19,034 nucleotides of DNA from Mageeibacillus sp. UBA5770 (GCA_002418705.1 DIEQ01000118.1:1-19034), one strand, 5' to 3'; counted from the first letter of the stretch, positions 1-8,789 are shown. Notes: generated by a model from the letters alone, not told the origin. Made by a program: numbers and translations.

Positions 1-522
1 AAAGTCCTGTAATGATTCATCGATGGCGATCAATCTAACTGTGTTTGCAATAGCAGGCCTGCTCTTTCCCAGCTTCTTGGATAATTGTTCCTGGGTAAGT
101 CCGTGTTCCTTCATCAGTCTGTCCATTGCATATGCTTCTTCTAACGGGTTCAGGTCCTGCCTCTGTATGTTTTCAATCAAAGCCTGCTCCATTGTCTGAA
201 GATCTGTAAGATCACGGACAATGGCCGGTATTACGGTTAATCCGGCGAGTCTTGAGGCTCTCCAGCGCCGTTCTCCGGCCACAATATGGTACCCAGTGCC
301 CTTTTTAACTACAATAATCGGCTGTATTACGCCATTTTCATATATAGAGGAAGCCAATTCCTGAAGAGACTCTTCATCAAATCTCTTTCTTGGCTGATCT
401 CCATTCGGGTTAATATCTGTAATTTTGAGTTCTACTACAGAGTCTTTCAGTTGCTCGGGAATACCCTCTACAGAAAGAAGTGCGCCTAATCCCTTACCTA
501 ATCCTTTTGAAGCAGGTCCCAT
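1..522 (-). CDS. parB: Chromosome-partitioning protein ParB (5' part, 3' end outside window)
   Basis: This is the N-terminal 174 residues of a ParB/Spo0J CTPase clamp that loads at parS and spreads to mark the origin for ParA-driven segregation. Visible signatures are the N-terminal KGLGKGLGALL motif that contacts ParA (residues 6-16), the GERRWRA nucleotide-binding box (83-89), ENIQRQDLNPLEEA (117-130), and a helix-turn-helix beginning LTQEQLSKKLGKS (142-154) that reads parS. The C-terminal dimerisation domain lies beyond position 1. The ATG at 520-522 is chosen because the KGLGKGLG motif begins a few residues later, as in other ParB proteins. It lies 63 bp after the parA stop, so parAB is probably one transcript. 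Its ribosome-binding site is odd: a perfect hairpin occupies the usual position (see the repeat at 534-557). Identity is near certain; only the end is missing. Confidence 0.96.
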   Translation of the reverse strand, partial: MGPASKGLGKGLGALLSVEGIPEQLKDSVVELKITDINPNGDQPRKRFDEESLQELASSIYENGVIQPIIVVKKGTGYHIVAGERRWRASRLAGLTVIPAIVRDLTDLQTMEQALIENIQRQDLNPLEEAYAMDRLMKEHGLTQEQLSKKLGKSRPAIANTVRLIAIDESLQDF

Positions 523-533
523 TTTATCCACTT

Positions 534-557
534 ATATATAGATCTTCATCTATATAT
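534..557 (-). repeat. Perfect 10-bp inverted repeat just upstream of the parB start
   Basis: Left arm 534-543 and right arm 548-557 are exact reverse complements around a 4-nt loop (GAAG in the minus-strand mRNA). The stem is 8/10 A-U. The 11 nt between the stem and the parB ATG contain no good Shine-Dalgarno sequence, whereas AAAGG (562-558) directly abuts the other side of the stem. Folding would bring that AAAGG to about 11 nt from the start codon. The base pairing is seen; the translational role is inference. Confidence 0.6.
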
Positions 558-585
558 CCTTTCATCATTCAATCGATATTCGAGA

Positions 586-1353
586 TTACTTACTTGCTCT
601 CTTTATTACTTCCTGTGCCAATTCATCGTATGCTCTTCCGCCACGAGACTTTGTGTCATACTCTGCAATTGTCTTTCCAAAGCTAGGTGCCTCAGCCAAT
701 CTGATATTTCTAGGAATTACTGTCTCAAATACTTTATCTCCAAAATATTTTCGAACTTCTTCTGTTACCTGACGTGTAAGTTGTGTTCTTCCGTCAAACA
801 TCGTGATAATAACACCAAATATACCCAAAGTCTGATTTAAGTGCTTTCTAACAAGGTTTATTGTGTCTACGAGCTGCGTTAGGCCTTCGAGCGCATAATA
901 TTCGCCTTGAATCGGCACAATTACGTCAGACGATGCTGCTAATGCATTAATGGTCAAAAGTCCCAGCGACGGAGGGCAGTCAATCAGCACAAAATCGTAA
1001 TTTTGCGAAATACTGTCAATTGCCCTTTTAAGGATGGTCTCTCTTGACATTGCAGAAACAAGCTCAACCTCTGCACCTGCCAAATTAATATTAGTAGGGC
1101 ACATATCAAGATTCTTTCTGTTTGTTGATTGAATTACTTCTGAAATCGGAGTTTCATTAACAAGAAGGTCATATACAGAAGACTCAAGCTGACTTTTATC
1201 AAAACCGTAGCCACTTGTTGCATTTCCCTGGGGATCCAAGTCAATTATCAACACTTTTTTGCCATGTTGCGCTAAAAATGCTGACAAATTTACTGTTGTA
1301 GTCGTTTTTCCGACGCCGCCCTTTTGGTTTACGATTGAAATTATATTCGTCAT
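586..1353 (-). CDS. parA: Chromosome-partitioning ATPase ParA/Soj
   Basis: This is a ParA/MinD-family deviant Walker ATPase of 255 residues, about the length of Bacillus Soj. Its ATP-bound dimer binds DNA nonspecifically and is released by ParB, which moves or separates origins; in Bacillus it also affects DnaA activity. Seen in the sequence: the deviant Walker A KGGVGKTT (residues 11-18, signature lysine K11), DLDPQGN (38-44), Walker B LIDCPPSLG (123-131), and the C-terminal VIPRNIRLAEAPSFGK motif typical of chromosomal ParAs. An ATG 18 nt further upstream (1371) is possible. I prefer 1353 because MTNIISIVNQKGG aligns with the family start and AGGG precedes it at reasonable spacing. parB follows 63 bp downstream. 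Three parS sites lie upstream. Confidence 0.96.
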   Translation of the reverse strand: MTNIISIVNQKGGVGKTTTTVNLSAFLAQHGKKVLIIDLDPQGNATSGYGFDKSQLESSVYDLLVNETPISEVIQSTNRKNLDMCPTNINLAGAEVELVSAMSRETILKRAIDSISQNYDFVLIDCPPSLGLLTINALAASSDVIVPIQGEYYALEGLTQLVDTINLVRKHLNQTLGIFGVIITMFDGRTQLTRQVTEEVRKYFGDKVFETVIPRNIRLAEAPSFGKTIAEYDTKSRGGRAYDELAQEVIKRASK

Positions 1354-1524
1354 TCTTTCTATTTCCCTCATTTCGTAGGTGTTCCTTAAATTTTAACAGA
1401 TTTAGAAGCTATATACTATGTCGTTTCCTTTACGTTTTCCATTTTATCTAATTTATATCTGTTAATTCCCATAATTGGCATATAATATCAGCTGAATGCC
1501 TATATCGGACCCACTTTTATCAAT

Positions 1525-1540
1525 TGTTTCACGTGAAACA
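1525..1540. promoter_or_regulatory. parS: parS site 1 (ParB loading site)
   Basis: TGTTTCACGTGAAACA is a perfect 16-bp palindrome identical to the Bacillus parS consensus. It loads the ParB clamp encoded at the left edge. Symmetry ends at the 16-bp core (T/T at the next position). Confidence 0.95.
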
Positions 1541-1610
1541 TTTTATCTGCTCAGCTTCAACACACAATAAGGCTATATATGTAATTATATGCTGCGCTAG
1601 TTGTTAGCAT

Positions 1611-1640
1611 TTTAAATGTTCAGGATAACAAAACTGTCAA
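1611..1640 (-). promoter_or_regulatory. Candidate sigma-A promoter for parAB
   Basis: On the minus strand TTGACA (1640-1635, 6/6) is followed after 18 bp by TTTAAA (1616-1611, 4/6). It points at parA with a leader of about 250 nt. The -35 hexamer overlaps the outer edge of the extended palindrome around parS site 2, so ParB bound there could affect this promoter. The -10 is weak, so the call is tentative. Confidence 0.4.
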
Positions 1641-1670
1641 CAAAATGTTTCACGTGAAACATTTTGTTGA
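1637..1670. promoter_or_regulatory. parS: parS site 2 inside a 34-bp perfect palindrome
   Basis: The core TGTTTCACGTGAAACA is at 1646-1661. Symmetry continues nine bases on each side (TCAACAAAA on the left, its exact complement on the right), giving a 34-bp perfect palindrome. The core is an established ParB site; the function of the extra arms is unknown. Confidence 0.95.
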
Positions 1671-1747
1671 ATTTGCGAATTTTCACAGCAAAATGAGTAT
1701 ATAGCGCAGCATTTAAACCCAAGTATATATGATATTCCTTTTTACTA

Positions 1748-1773
1748 CTAATTGTTTCACGTGAAACAATTAG
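1748..1773. promoter_or_regulatory. parS: parS site 3 inside a 26-bp perfect palindrome
   Basis: The core TGTTTCACGTGAAACA is at 1753-1768, extended by CTAAT on the left and its complement ATTAG on the right. It directly follows the gyrB terminator in the direction of gyrB transcription, so gyrB readthrough is mostly stopped before reaching it. Confidence 0.95.
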
Positions 1774-1809
1774 AAAAGGGCCGCACTCTTTATTTGAGTG
1801 CGGCCCTTT
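1774..1809 (-). terminator. Intrinsic terminator of gyrB
   Basis: A 14-bp perfect stem (AAAGGGCCGCACTC at 1775-1788 with GAGTGCGGCCCTTT at 1796-1809) has a 7-nt loop and is followed on the minus strand by TTTTC. It begins about 50 nt past the gyrB stop. The plus strand also has a short T-run, but no gene reads into it from that side. Confidence 0.9.
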
Positions 1810-1857
1810 AGTAATTAATTTAATAACTATTCAGAAATACAACAGAACTTATGATTT

Positions 1858-3993
<2,136 letters not shown>

Positions 3994-4031
3994 CTATTTT
4001 CTAAAACCTTTAACAAATGCCAAACGTGTTG

Positions 4032-4059
4032 AAACCATTGGTTTTGTAACATAGTTACA
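4032..4059. repeat. Two tandem mini-hairpins at the remB 3' end
   Basis: AAACC/GGTTT (4032-4036 and 4040-4044, 3-nt loop) directly adjoins TGTAAC/GTTACA (4045-4050 and 4054-4059, 3-nt loop). The second covers the remB-like stop codon. Neither has a strong T-run in the minus direction, so a processing or translational role is as likely as termination. The symmetry is seen; the function is unknown. Confidence 0.4.
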
Positions 4060-4342
4060 TGGACTTTTCCGCACTGTAAATAGTCTTTTTCGGGTGTGCA
4101 TGCATGTCAGTTATGCGTTTTTTGAGAGTGGCAGTTGATATGGGTGAAAAGTATAACCGGTCGACGGTTACAATAACGGAACGCGGGATTTCTTCCGATA
4201 CATATTCAACTCGCTCCGCCTTCTCTGCTTCGGCAAGAAACTTTATCATATCTGTCTGTTTGGCTGTTATAGAATCCATGTCAAAGATTCCGATTATAAA
4301 ACGGTCTGATATGGAATATTCTCCTCCAACATGAACATACAT
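4055..4342 (-). CDS. remB: RemB/YaaB-like DUF370 (RemA family) protein
   Basis: This 95-residue protein belongs to the RemA/DUF370 family, small basic DNA-binding regulators; Bacillus RemA activates biofilm-matrix genes, while RemB (YaaB), between recF and gyrB, has a less clear role. The sequence MYVHVGGEYSISDRFIIGIFDMD followed by SVIVTVDRLYFSPISTATLKKRI (55-77) matches that family, and the position between recF and gyrB is the Bacillus yaaB position. An in-frame ATG lies 25 codons upstream, but GGAGG precedes the ATG at 4342 at good spacing, and an extended -10 promoter starts transcription inside the longer reading frame, so 4342 is chosen. The 18-residue basic tail (after DMHAHPKK) is longer than in Bacillus RemB. 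The regulatory target here cannot be told from sequence. Confidence 0.88.
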   Translation of the reverse strand: MYVHVGGEYSISDRFIIGIFDMDSITAKQTDMIKFLAEAEKAERVEYVSEEIPRSVIVTVDRLYFSPISTATLKKRITDMHAHPKKTIYSAEKSM

Positions 4343-4403
4343 AGGTATCAGTTCCTCCAAATGTGCGGTTTTTGCAGATAAATGAAGGCAAAAACACTTA
4401 CTA

Positions 4404-4412
4404 ATTATACCA
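4404..4412 (-). promoter_or_regulatory. Extended -10 promoter for remB-gyrB
   Basis: TGGTATAAT on the minus strand is a perfect extended -10 (TGnTATAAT). It begins 12 bp past the recF stop and is about 60 bp before the remB start. No good -35 is visible at 17-18 bp, as is usual for extended -10 promoters. It suggests remB-gyrB can be expressed separately from dnaN-recF. Confidence 0.55.
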
Positions 4413-4423
4413 TACATATCCCT

Positions 4424-5713
4424 CTAGCGCCGCGTAACAGTACCCTCGCTGACTTCAAAGAATGAAATACCGGGTGATTGTGTATTTATATTTGTCGATC
4501 TTTCTGTCAGTTCGCGCTCGATAAATGAACGGTCCGTACAGGTAATAAAAACTTGTGCGTCTTCCATGTTTGCCAGCAGGCAGGTGCGCCTCCCTGCATC
4601 AAGTTCACTGAATACATCGTCTAAAAGAAGGACCGGCATTTCACCTGTTTCTTCACGAAGAATGCCGAGTTCAGCAAGCTTTAATGCCAGTGCAGCTGAG
4701 CGCTGCTGTCCTTGGGAGGCGAACGCCCGAAGTCCGTCACCATCGAGCGAAAGTTCAAGATCATCCCTGTGCGGACCTATCCCGGTATTGCCTTTTTCAA
4801 AGTCATCCTGATGGGTCGCTTTCCAGCGTTTCAGAAGAAATTTTTCAATATCATCGAGATGATTCAGCGGATCCTTTTGAATTTCTTCCGTCAATAATCC
4901 TGATATCGTCCGGTATCTGACAAACAGGCTCTCTTTTCCGCCTGATATCTGTTCGTGTTTTTGTGCTGCCAATATTCTTATTCTTTCGGCAAAAATAATT
5001 CGCTCTGCAAGGATTCGTGCCGCAGCCTGTGCCAGTGGGTAATCCCATATTTCCAGTTCACTTTCTTCAAGCAGTCCCAGTTGATGCAGACCGTGTTTTT
5101 GACGCAGTAACTTGCTTGTCCGGTTTCGCTGCTGCAATAGCTTGGAATAAGTCAGTAAATCATGAAAGTAGCAGGGTCTGACCTGAGAAATAAGAAGATC
5201 CATGTATCGTCTTCTGACTGACGGGCCTTCTTTTATCAAAAGGAGATCTTCGGGAGCAAATATAACGGCATGAAACAGCCCCATAAAGTCGCTGATTCTG
5301 TCAAGCGGTACATGATCATGCTCGGCAGCCCGGCGAGCTCTTTTCATGCCTTCAGGGCCGTCTGAGCTGTCGAAGAATGATATGGACAGGCTCTCCTCGT
5401 AATAATCATTTCTTCTTGCCCCGGCCGGCAGCTGAGTAATAGCAGGTGCCTCATCCCTGCATACGATAAGATGCTTATACCTGTGGGCAAGCATCTCGAG
5501 ACGTACCGTATATCCCTGTTCCCCATGATAAATGAGTTCCCTGTCCTTGGAGGTGCGGTGTGATCGGGCGCATGCGCAAAGGTATATTGCTTCAATTATG
5601 TTTGTCTTCCCCTGTGCGTTTTCACCAAAGAAAACATTAATAGAAGGCTCAACATCAAAGTCAAGCCTTCTGTAATTGCGGAAATTCTCTATATGTATGG
5701 ATCTTATTAACAT
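4424..5713 (-). CDS. recF: DNA replication and repair protein RecF
   Basis: RecF is an SMC/ABC-like ATPase that, with RecO and RecR, loads RecA at single-strand gaps. Seen: Walker A GENAQGKTN (30-38), the EDLLLIKEGPSVRRRYMD segment (155-172), GPHRDDL (313-319), ABC signature SQGQQRSA (333-340) and Walker B VLLLDDVFSELD (361-372). At 429 residues it is about 60 longer than Bacillus RecF (370). Most of the excess is an insertion of about 45 residues between the core strand ending IVCRDE (about 88) and PLDRISDFMG (136), plus a longer C-terminus. AGGAT precedes the ATG, 16 bp past the dnaN stop, so it is probably co-transcribed with dnaN. The S4-domain yaaA gene that lies between dnaN and recF in Bacillus is absent. 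Confidence 0.96.
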   Translation of the reverse strand: MLIRSIHIENFRNYRRLDFDVEPSINVFFGENAQGKTNIIEAIYLCACARSHRTSKDRELIYHGEQGYTVRLEMLAHRYKHLIVCRDEAPAITQLPAGARRNDYYEESLSISFFDSSDGPEGMKRARRAAEHDHVPLDRISDFMGLFHAVIFAPEDLLLIKEGPSVRRRYMDLLISQVRPCYFHDLLTYSKLLQQRNRTSKLLRQKHGLHQLGLLEESELEIWDYPLAQAAARILAERIIFAERIRILAAQKHEQISGGKESLFVRYRTISGLLTEEIQKDPLNHLDDIEKFLLKRWKATHQDDFEKGNTGIGPHRDDLELSLDGDGLRAFASQGQQRSAALALKLAELGILREETGEMPVLLLDDVFSELDAGRRTCLLANMEDAQVFITCTDRSFIERELTERSTNINTQSPGISFFEVSEGTVTRR

Positions 5714-5729
5714 ATCTTATCCTGTGTGA

Positions 5730-6836
5730 TCAGCGGCGAAGGGGAAGTACGAGATAGGAGAAATCTTCACCTTCTGTCGGTTTTAAAACACAAGGTCCGT
5801 TGCTTCCGTTGAAAATAATGGAGATTTCTTCCTTATCAATGACACGAAGCGCATCAATGAAATAACGGGGATTAAAATCAATATCAATCTTCTCACCGGT
5901 GATGCTGACCGGAATTTCTTCACGGAGCGTACCAAGTTCTGTGCTGGCACTGATGACCAGAGTCTCTTCATTGGGCATAGAAAGCTGCACAGGGCACCTT
6001 CTGTCCTCTGAAAGGATAATCAGTGATGCTCTCTCTATTGCGTCAAGCATGGCGGCAGGAGAGACCAGGAGGGTCGTATTAGAGGATTTAGGAAGAATGG
6101 CGCGGTAATTCATGTATTCACCCTGAATCAGGCGCGATACAATACGAACTCGTCCAGTATCAAAAAGAATATGGTTGGACGAAGAATAAACGACAACTTC
6201 TGTTTCCTTGCCGCCAAGGATACGGCCAACTTCATGCAAGGCCTTGCCGGGAATAATAAACTTCATAACCGGAAGGTCCTCACCAAGGAGCTGCTTGCGC
6301 AGTGCGAGGCGGAATCCGTCGATTGCAACCATCTCAATGGCAAAACCGTCGCATGTAAAATAACATCCGTTCAGAGTAGGGCGGCTCTCGTCTGTTGATA
6401 CGGCAAATATTGTCTGCCTGATCATGTCCTTAAAAAGAGCCTGGGGGAGAGTAATCTTCTCGGCATCTGCAACAGTAGGAATCTTCGGATAACCGTCGGC
6501 TGACATTCCTTTAATCGAAAAGACGGAGGATCCGCTCTCAATGCTGATCTGCATCTGATTGTTACTCTCAAGTGAAACCTGATTATCCGGCAGCTTTCTT
6601 ACAATATCACCAAACAGACGGGAGTTGATTACAATGGATCCGCCCTCTGTCACATCCGAATCAAGCTGAGACTCAATACCTGTCTCTAAATCATATCCGG
6701 TAAGCTTAACGCCATCCGTGGAAGATGCTTCAATAAGGATACCATCCAGAATAGGAAGCGTTGAGCGTGTAGAGACAGCTTTCTGGACAATTGAAATTGC
6801 TTCCATCAGACGATCCCTGGAGCATATAAATTTCAT
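5730..6836 (-). CDS. dnaN: DNA polymerase III beta subunit (sliding clamp)
   Basis: This is the ring-shaped processivity clamp of the replicative polymerase. At 368 residues it is of normal length and contains three clamp domains. It begins MKFICSRDRLMEAISIVQKAVSTRSTLPIL, contains the DESRPTLNGCYF segment that begins domain 2, and ends in YLVLPLRR, the C-terminal peptide that helps form the hydrophobic pocket for clamp-binding motifs. A strong GGAGG lies 8 nt before the ATG. It follows the probable oriC and precedes recF by 16 bp, giving the classical dnaA-oriC-dnaN-recF order. A TATAAT lies about 40 bp upstream. Nothing looks degenerate. Confidence 0.97.
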   Translation of the reverse strand: MKFICSRDRLMEAISIVQKAVSTRSTLPILDGILIEASSTDGVKLTGYDLETGIESQLDSDVTEGGSIVINSRLFGDIVRKLPDNQVSLESNNQMQISIESGSSVFSIKGMSADGYPKIPTVADAEKITLPQALFKDMIRQTIFAVSTDESRPTLNGCYFTCDGFAIEMVAIDGFRLALRKQLLGEDLPVMKFIIPGKALHEVGRILGGKETEVVVYSSSNHILFDTGRVRIVSRLIQGEYMNYRAILPKSSNTTLLVSPAAMLDAIERASLIILSEDRRCPVQLSMPNEETLVISASTELGTLREEIPVSITGEKIDIDFNPRYFIDALRVIDKEEISIIFNGSNGPCVLKPTEGEDFSYLVLPLRR

Positions 6837-6873
6837 TGGACTACCTCCATGTTGACTTTTTTATAATACCTCT

Positions 6874-6879
6874 ATTATA
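6874..6879 (-). promoter_or_regulatory. Candidate -10 element of the dnaN-recF promoter
   Basis: A perfect TATAAT on the minus strand lies 37 bp before the dnaN ATG, within AT-rich DNA. No good -35 hexamer is visible at 16-18 bp. The match could be chance in such AT-rich sequence, but the spacing to the gene is right. Confidence 0.4.
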
Positions 6880-7029
6880 CATAAAAAATTTAAAAAATCA
6901 GCTATTTCAGGCGATTCCTCAGATATTTACATGTTTTTCAATGACATCAAACTGTAAAAATTTTAAGCAAAGAGAATGATTGTTTTGTAATCAAATTGCA
7001 ATAAAATAATAATCTTTCTGACACTTAAG

Positions 7030-7038
7030 TTTTCCACA
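7030..7038 (+). promoter_or_regulatory. Isolated near-consensus DnaA box beside the AT-rich region
   Basis: TTTTCCACA matches TTATCCACA at 8/9. It sits on the dnaA-facing edge of the AT-rich segment, where the box that anchors DnaA next to the unwinding element is expected. Confidence 0.55.
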
Positions 7039-7255
7039 ATTTTTTGTATACATAAAAATTATATAAATTGAACCGTTGTTTAACGGGCGAAAACGACTAC
7101 ATATAAAAGAAATAAATCTCCGCCCTCTTATTATGGTGTGTGATTACCGTGGAAAAGTCTGAAAACGTCTGGTATGAGGGCGTTTTCCCTGTTCATGAAC
7201 TGTGATTTCAGAGGGGGATAAGAAGGGGGTTTCGGGCACTCTCCACAATTGGTAA

Positions 7256-7323
7256 TTATCCACATTTTTATACACTAGAAATCACAGGAAGTTATCCACA
7301 TATCTACAGAAAACTGTGGATAA
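7256..7323. promoter_or_regulatory. DnaA-box cluster
   Basis: Perfect TTATCCACA boxes lie at 7256-7264 (+), 7292-7300 (+) and 7315-7323 (-, read as TGTGGATAA). TTATACACT (8/9) lies at 7268-7276 (+). The three plus-strand boxes start 12 and 24 bp apart, roughly whole helical turns. The minus-strand box ends 4 bp before the dnaA stop codon. A weaker 7/9 match, CTCTCCACA, is at 7239-7247. Confidence 0.92.
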
Positions 7324-7327
7324 CCTG

Positions 7328-8692
7328 TCAGGTGGACAGGCGTTTTTTGATTTCTTCAACATCATTTGAAAGTTGAGATGTAACAGCATTGAGATCCGCT
7401 GAAACCTTATTGCAAGCATGTATTACAGTGGTGTGATCTTTACCGCCGAATACGTCTCCAATTTTGGGAAAAGTCATATTAAGGACAAAACGGCACAGAT
7501 ACATCGCAACCTGTCTGGGGACTGTGATGTCTTTACTGCGGCGGTTTGAAAGAATCTCGTTAACGGTAACATTGTAAAAACGCGCGACGACTTCCATGAT
7601 CATCTGGGCAGTCAGCTGACGGCTAGGACGCGGCTGGATAATGTCCTTTAAGGCGGCAGCTGCTACCTCAAGGTCGATGGATCCGGCCAGAAGACTGTAG
7701 GCGAGTACGGTATTGAAGGCCCCGTCGAGTTCACGGATATTTGTGGCAATATTTGCTGAGATGTAATCAAATACATCCTCGGGTACATTTACATTGTTTT
7801 GCTGGGCGCGCCTTTTCAGAATGGCGACGCGCGTCTCGTAGTCAGGCGGCTGAATATCAACAATCAGTCCTGAAGAGAATCTTGTGCGAAGACGCTCTTC
7901 AAGCGAAGCAAGGCTCTGCGGCGGTTTGTCGCAGGTCATGACAATATGCTTGCCTGATTCGTGAAGCGCATTGAAAGTATGGAAAAATTCAATCTGCATC
8001 TGCTCCTTGCCTTCGATGAACTGTATGTCATCAATAAGCAGAAGATCAGCACTTCTGTATTTTTCACGGAACTCATCATAAGAAATTTCTTTGATGGCAG
8101 AAATGAACTCATTAACGAACTGTTCGCACTGTACGTAGATGACTTTCTTCTCCGGGTGCCTGGCTGTAACATAGTTACCGATGGCGTGCATCAGGTGGGT
8201 TTTGCCGAGTCCGGAGCCTCCGTACAGGAAAAGCGGATTATAATTACGTCCGCCGAGCTTCTCGGCAACAGCAACGCAGGCCGCATGGGCAAACCGGTTG
8301 CCGGAACCTACGACAAATGCCTCAAAAGTGTATTGAGGATTCATCCTGGCTTCTGTTCTGTGTATATCATCCGGTGAATTTGATGCGGAGTCGGTAACAG
8401 CGGGAGCAGCATGCCTGCGAAGTGCTTCGATGATCTCCTGGGAACCGCTGACAGCAATCTGGACATCAATACTGCGTGCACAGACTATGGCAAATGTGTT
8501 GGATATGAGATTCTGCCACGGAATGACATAAGTAAATGAAAAAGAATCAGGGACAGACAGGATAAACACCTTGTCGTCTGCAAATACGGGCTTCATGGGC
8601 AATATCCATGTCTTTAAACTGACTTCAGAGATCTCGCCTGCCAAAAGGTCAGTTACCTTCCGCCAAATCCCATTCATCTCGTAATCCTGCAT
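7328..8692 (-). CDS. dnaA: Chromosomal replication initiator DnaA
   Basis: DnaA is the AAA+ initiator that binds DnaA boxes and melts the origin. Seen in 454 residues: N-terminal domain I (VSLKTWILPMKP), a short linker, TFEAFVVGSGNRFAHAA (122-138), Walker A GGSGLGKTH (158-166), Walker B LLIDDIQF (218-225), an ERLRTRFSSG arginine-finger segment (266-275), and the domain IV signature VPRQVAMYLC...GGKDHTTVIHA (391-426). The reading frame has ATGs at 8758, 8737, 8692 and 8677. The best promoter candidate starts transcription near 8754, which argues against the longest form. The ATG at 8692 (AGGAAA 10 nt upstream) and that at 8677 (AGGA 7 nt upstream) are both credible and fit family length. It is divergent from the sortase gene and ends at the DnaA-box cluster. 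Confidence 0.97.
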   Translation of the reverse strand: MQDYEMNGIWRKVTDLLAGEISEVSLKTWILPMKPVFADDKVFILSVPDSFSFTYVIPWQNLISNTFAIVCARSIDVQIAVSGSQEIIEALRRHAAPAVTDSASNSPDDIHRTEARMNPQYTFEAFVVGSGNRFAHAACVAVAEKLGGRNYNPLFLYGGSGLGKTHLMHAIGNYVTARHPEKKVIYVQCEQFVNEFISAIKEISYDEFREKYRSADLLLIDDIQFIEGKEQMQIEFFHTFNALHESGKHIVMTCDKPPQSLASLEERLRTRFSSGLIVDIQPPDYETRVAILKRRAQQNNVNVPEDVFDYISANIATNIRELDGAFNTVLAYSLLAGSIDLEVAAAALKDIIQPRPSRQLTAQMIMEVVARFYNVTVNEILSNRRSKDITVPRQVAMYLCRFVLNMTFPKIGDVFGGKDHTTVIHACNKVSADLNAVTSQLSNDVEEIKKRLST

Positions 8693-8760
8693 AACGCCCA
8701 CTTTCCTAATCGTGTACCAATGGTACTGGAAACCCATAATCTCATTCCAAAAGTACACCT

Positions 8761-8789
8761 ATGATAGCAGAAAATACATAAGACGGAAA
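8761..8789 (-). promoter_or_regulatory. Candidate dnaA promoter (extended -10)
   Basis: TGCTATCAT on the minus strand (8769-8761; extended TGn plus 5/6 -10) is preceded after 17 bp by TTTCCG (8789-8784, 3/6). The predicted start is near 8754, giving a leader of about 60 nt for the ATG at 8692. No DnaA box is visible nearby. Confidence 0.5.

Larger units (their letters stand above)
1354..1857. other. parA-gyrB intergenic region: centromere-like parS cluster
   Basis: This is a gene-free stretch of about 500 bp. I see no convincing small ORF. It holds three perfect 16-bp parS sites, a candidate parA promoter and the gyrB terminator. An 11-bp inverted repeat (1589-1599 and 1702-1712, ATGCTGCGCTA and its complement) brackets the middle parS almost symmetrically: the repeat is centred at about 1650.5 and the parS at 1653.5. 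The rest is AT-rich with no recognised element. Confidence 0.8.
6837..7327. other. oriC: Probable chromosomal replication origin oriC (dnaA-dnaN intergenic)
   Basis: This 491-bp gene-free region has three parts. Near the dnaA 3' end (7239-7323) is a cluster of DnaA boxes. The middle (about 7073-7190) is richer in G+C and full of short inverted and direct repeats. Toward dnaN (about 6860-7070) it is strongly AT-rich, with a lone near-consensus box at 7030-7038 (TTTTCCACA) and an ATAATAAT-type stretch (about 7001-7013) resembling a degenerate DnaA-trio unwinding element. This matches the unwinding half of the Bacillus origin. I saw no DnaA boxes upstream of dnaA. The boxes are seen; origin activity is inferred from box content and position. 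Confidence 0.85.

Noticed and set aside
286..489. Plus-strand open frames at 286-489 and 480-686
   Set aside because: They lie antisense to clear parB and parA coding sequence, have no family features and no good ribosome-binding site.
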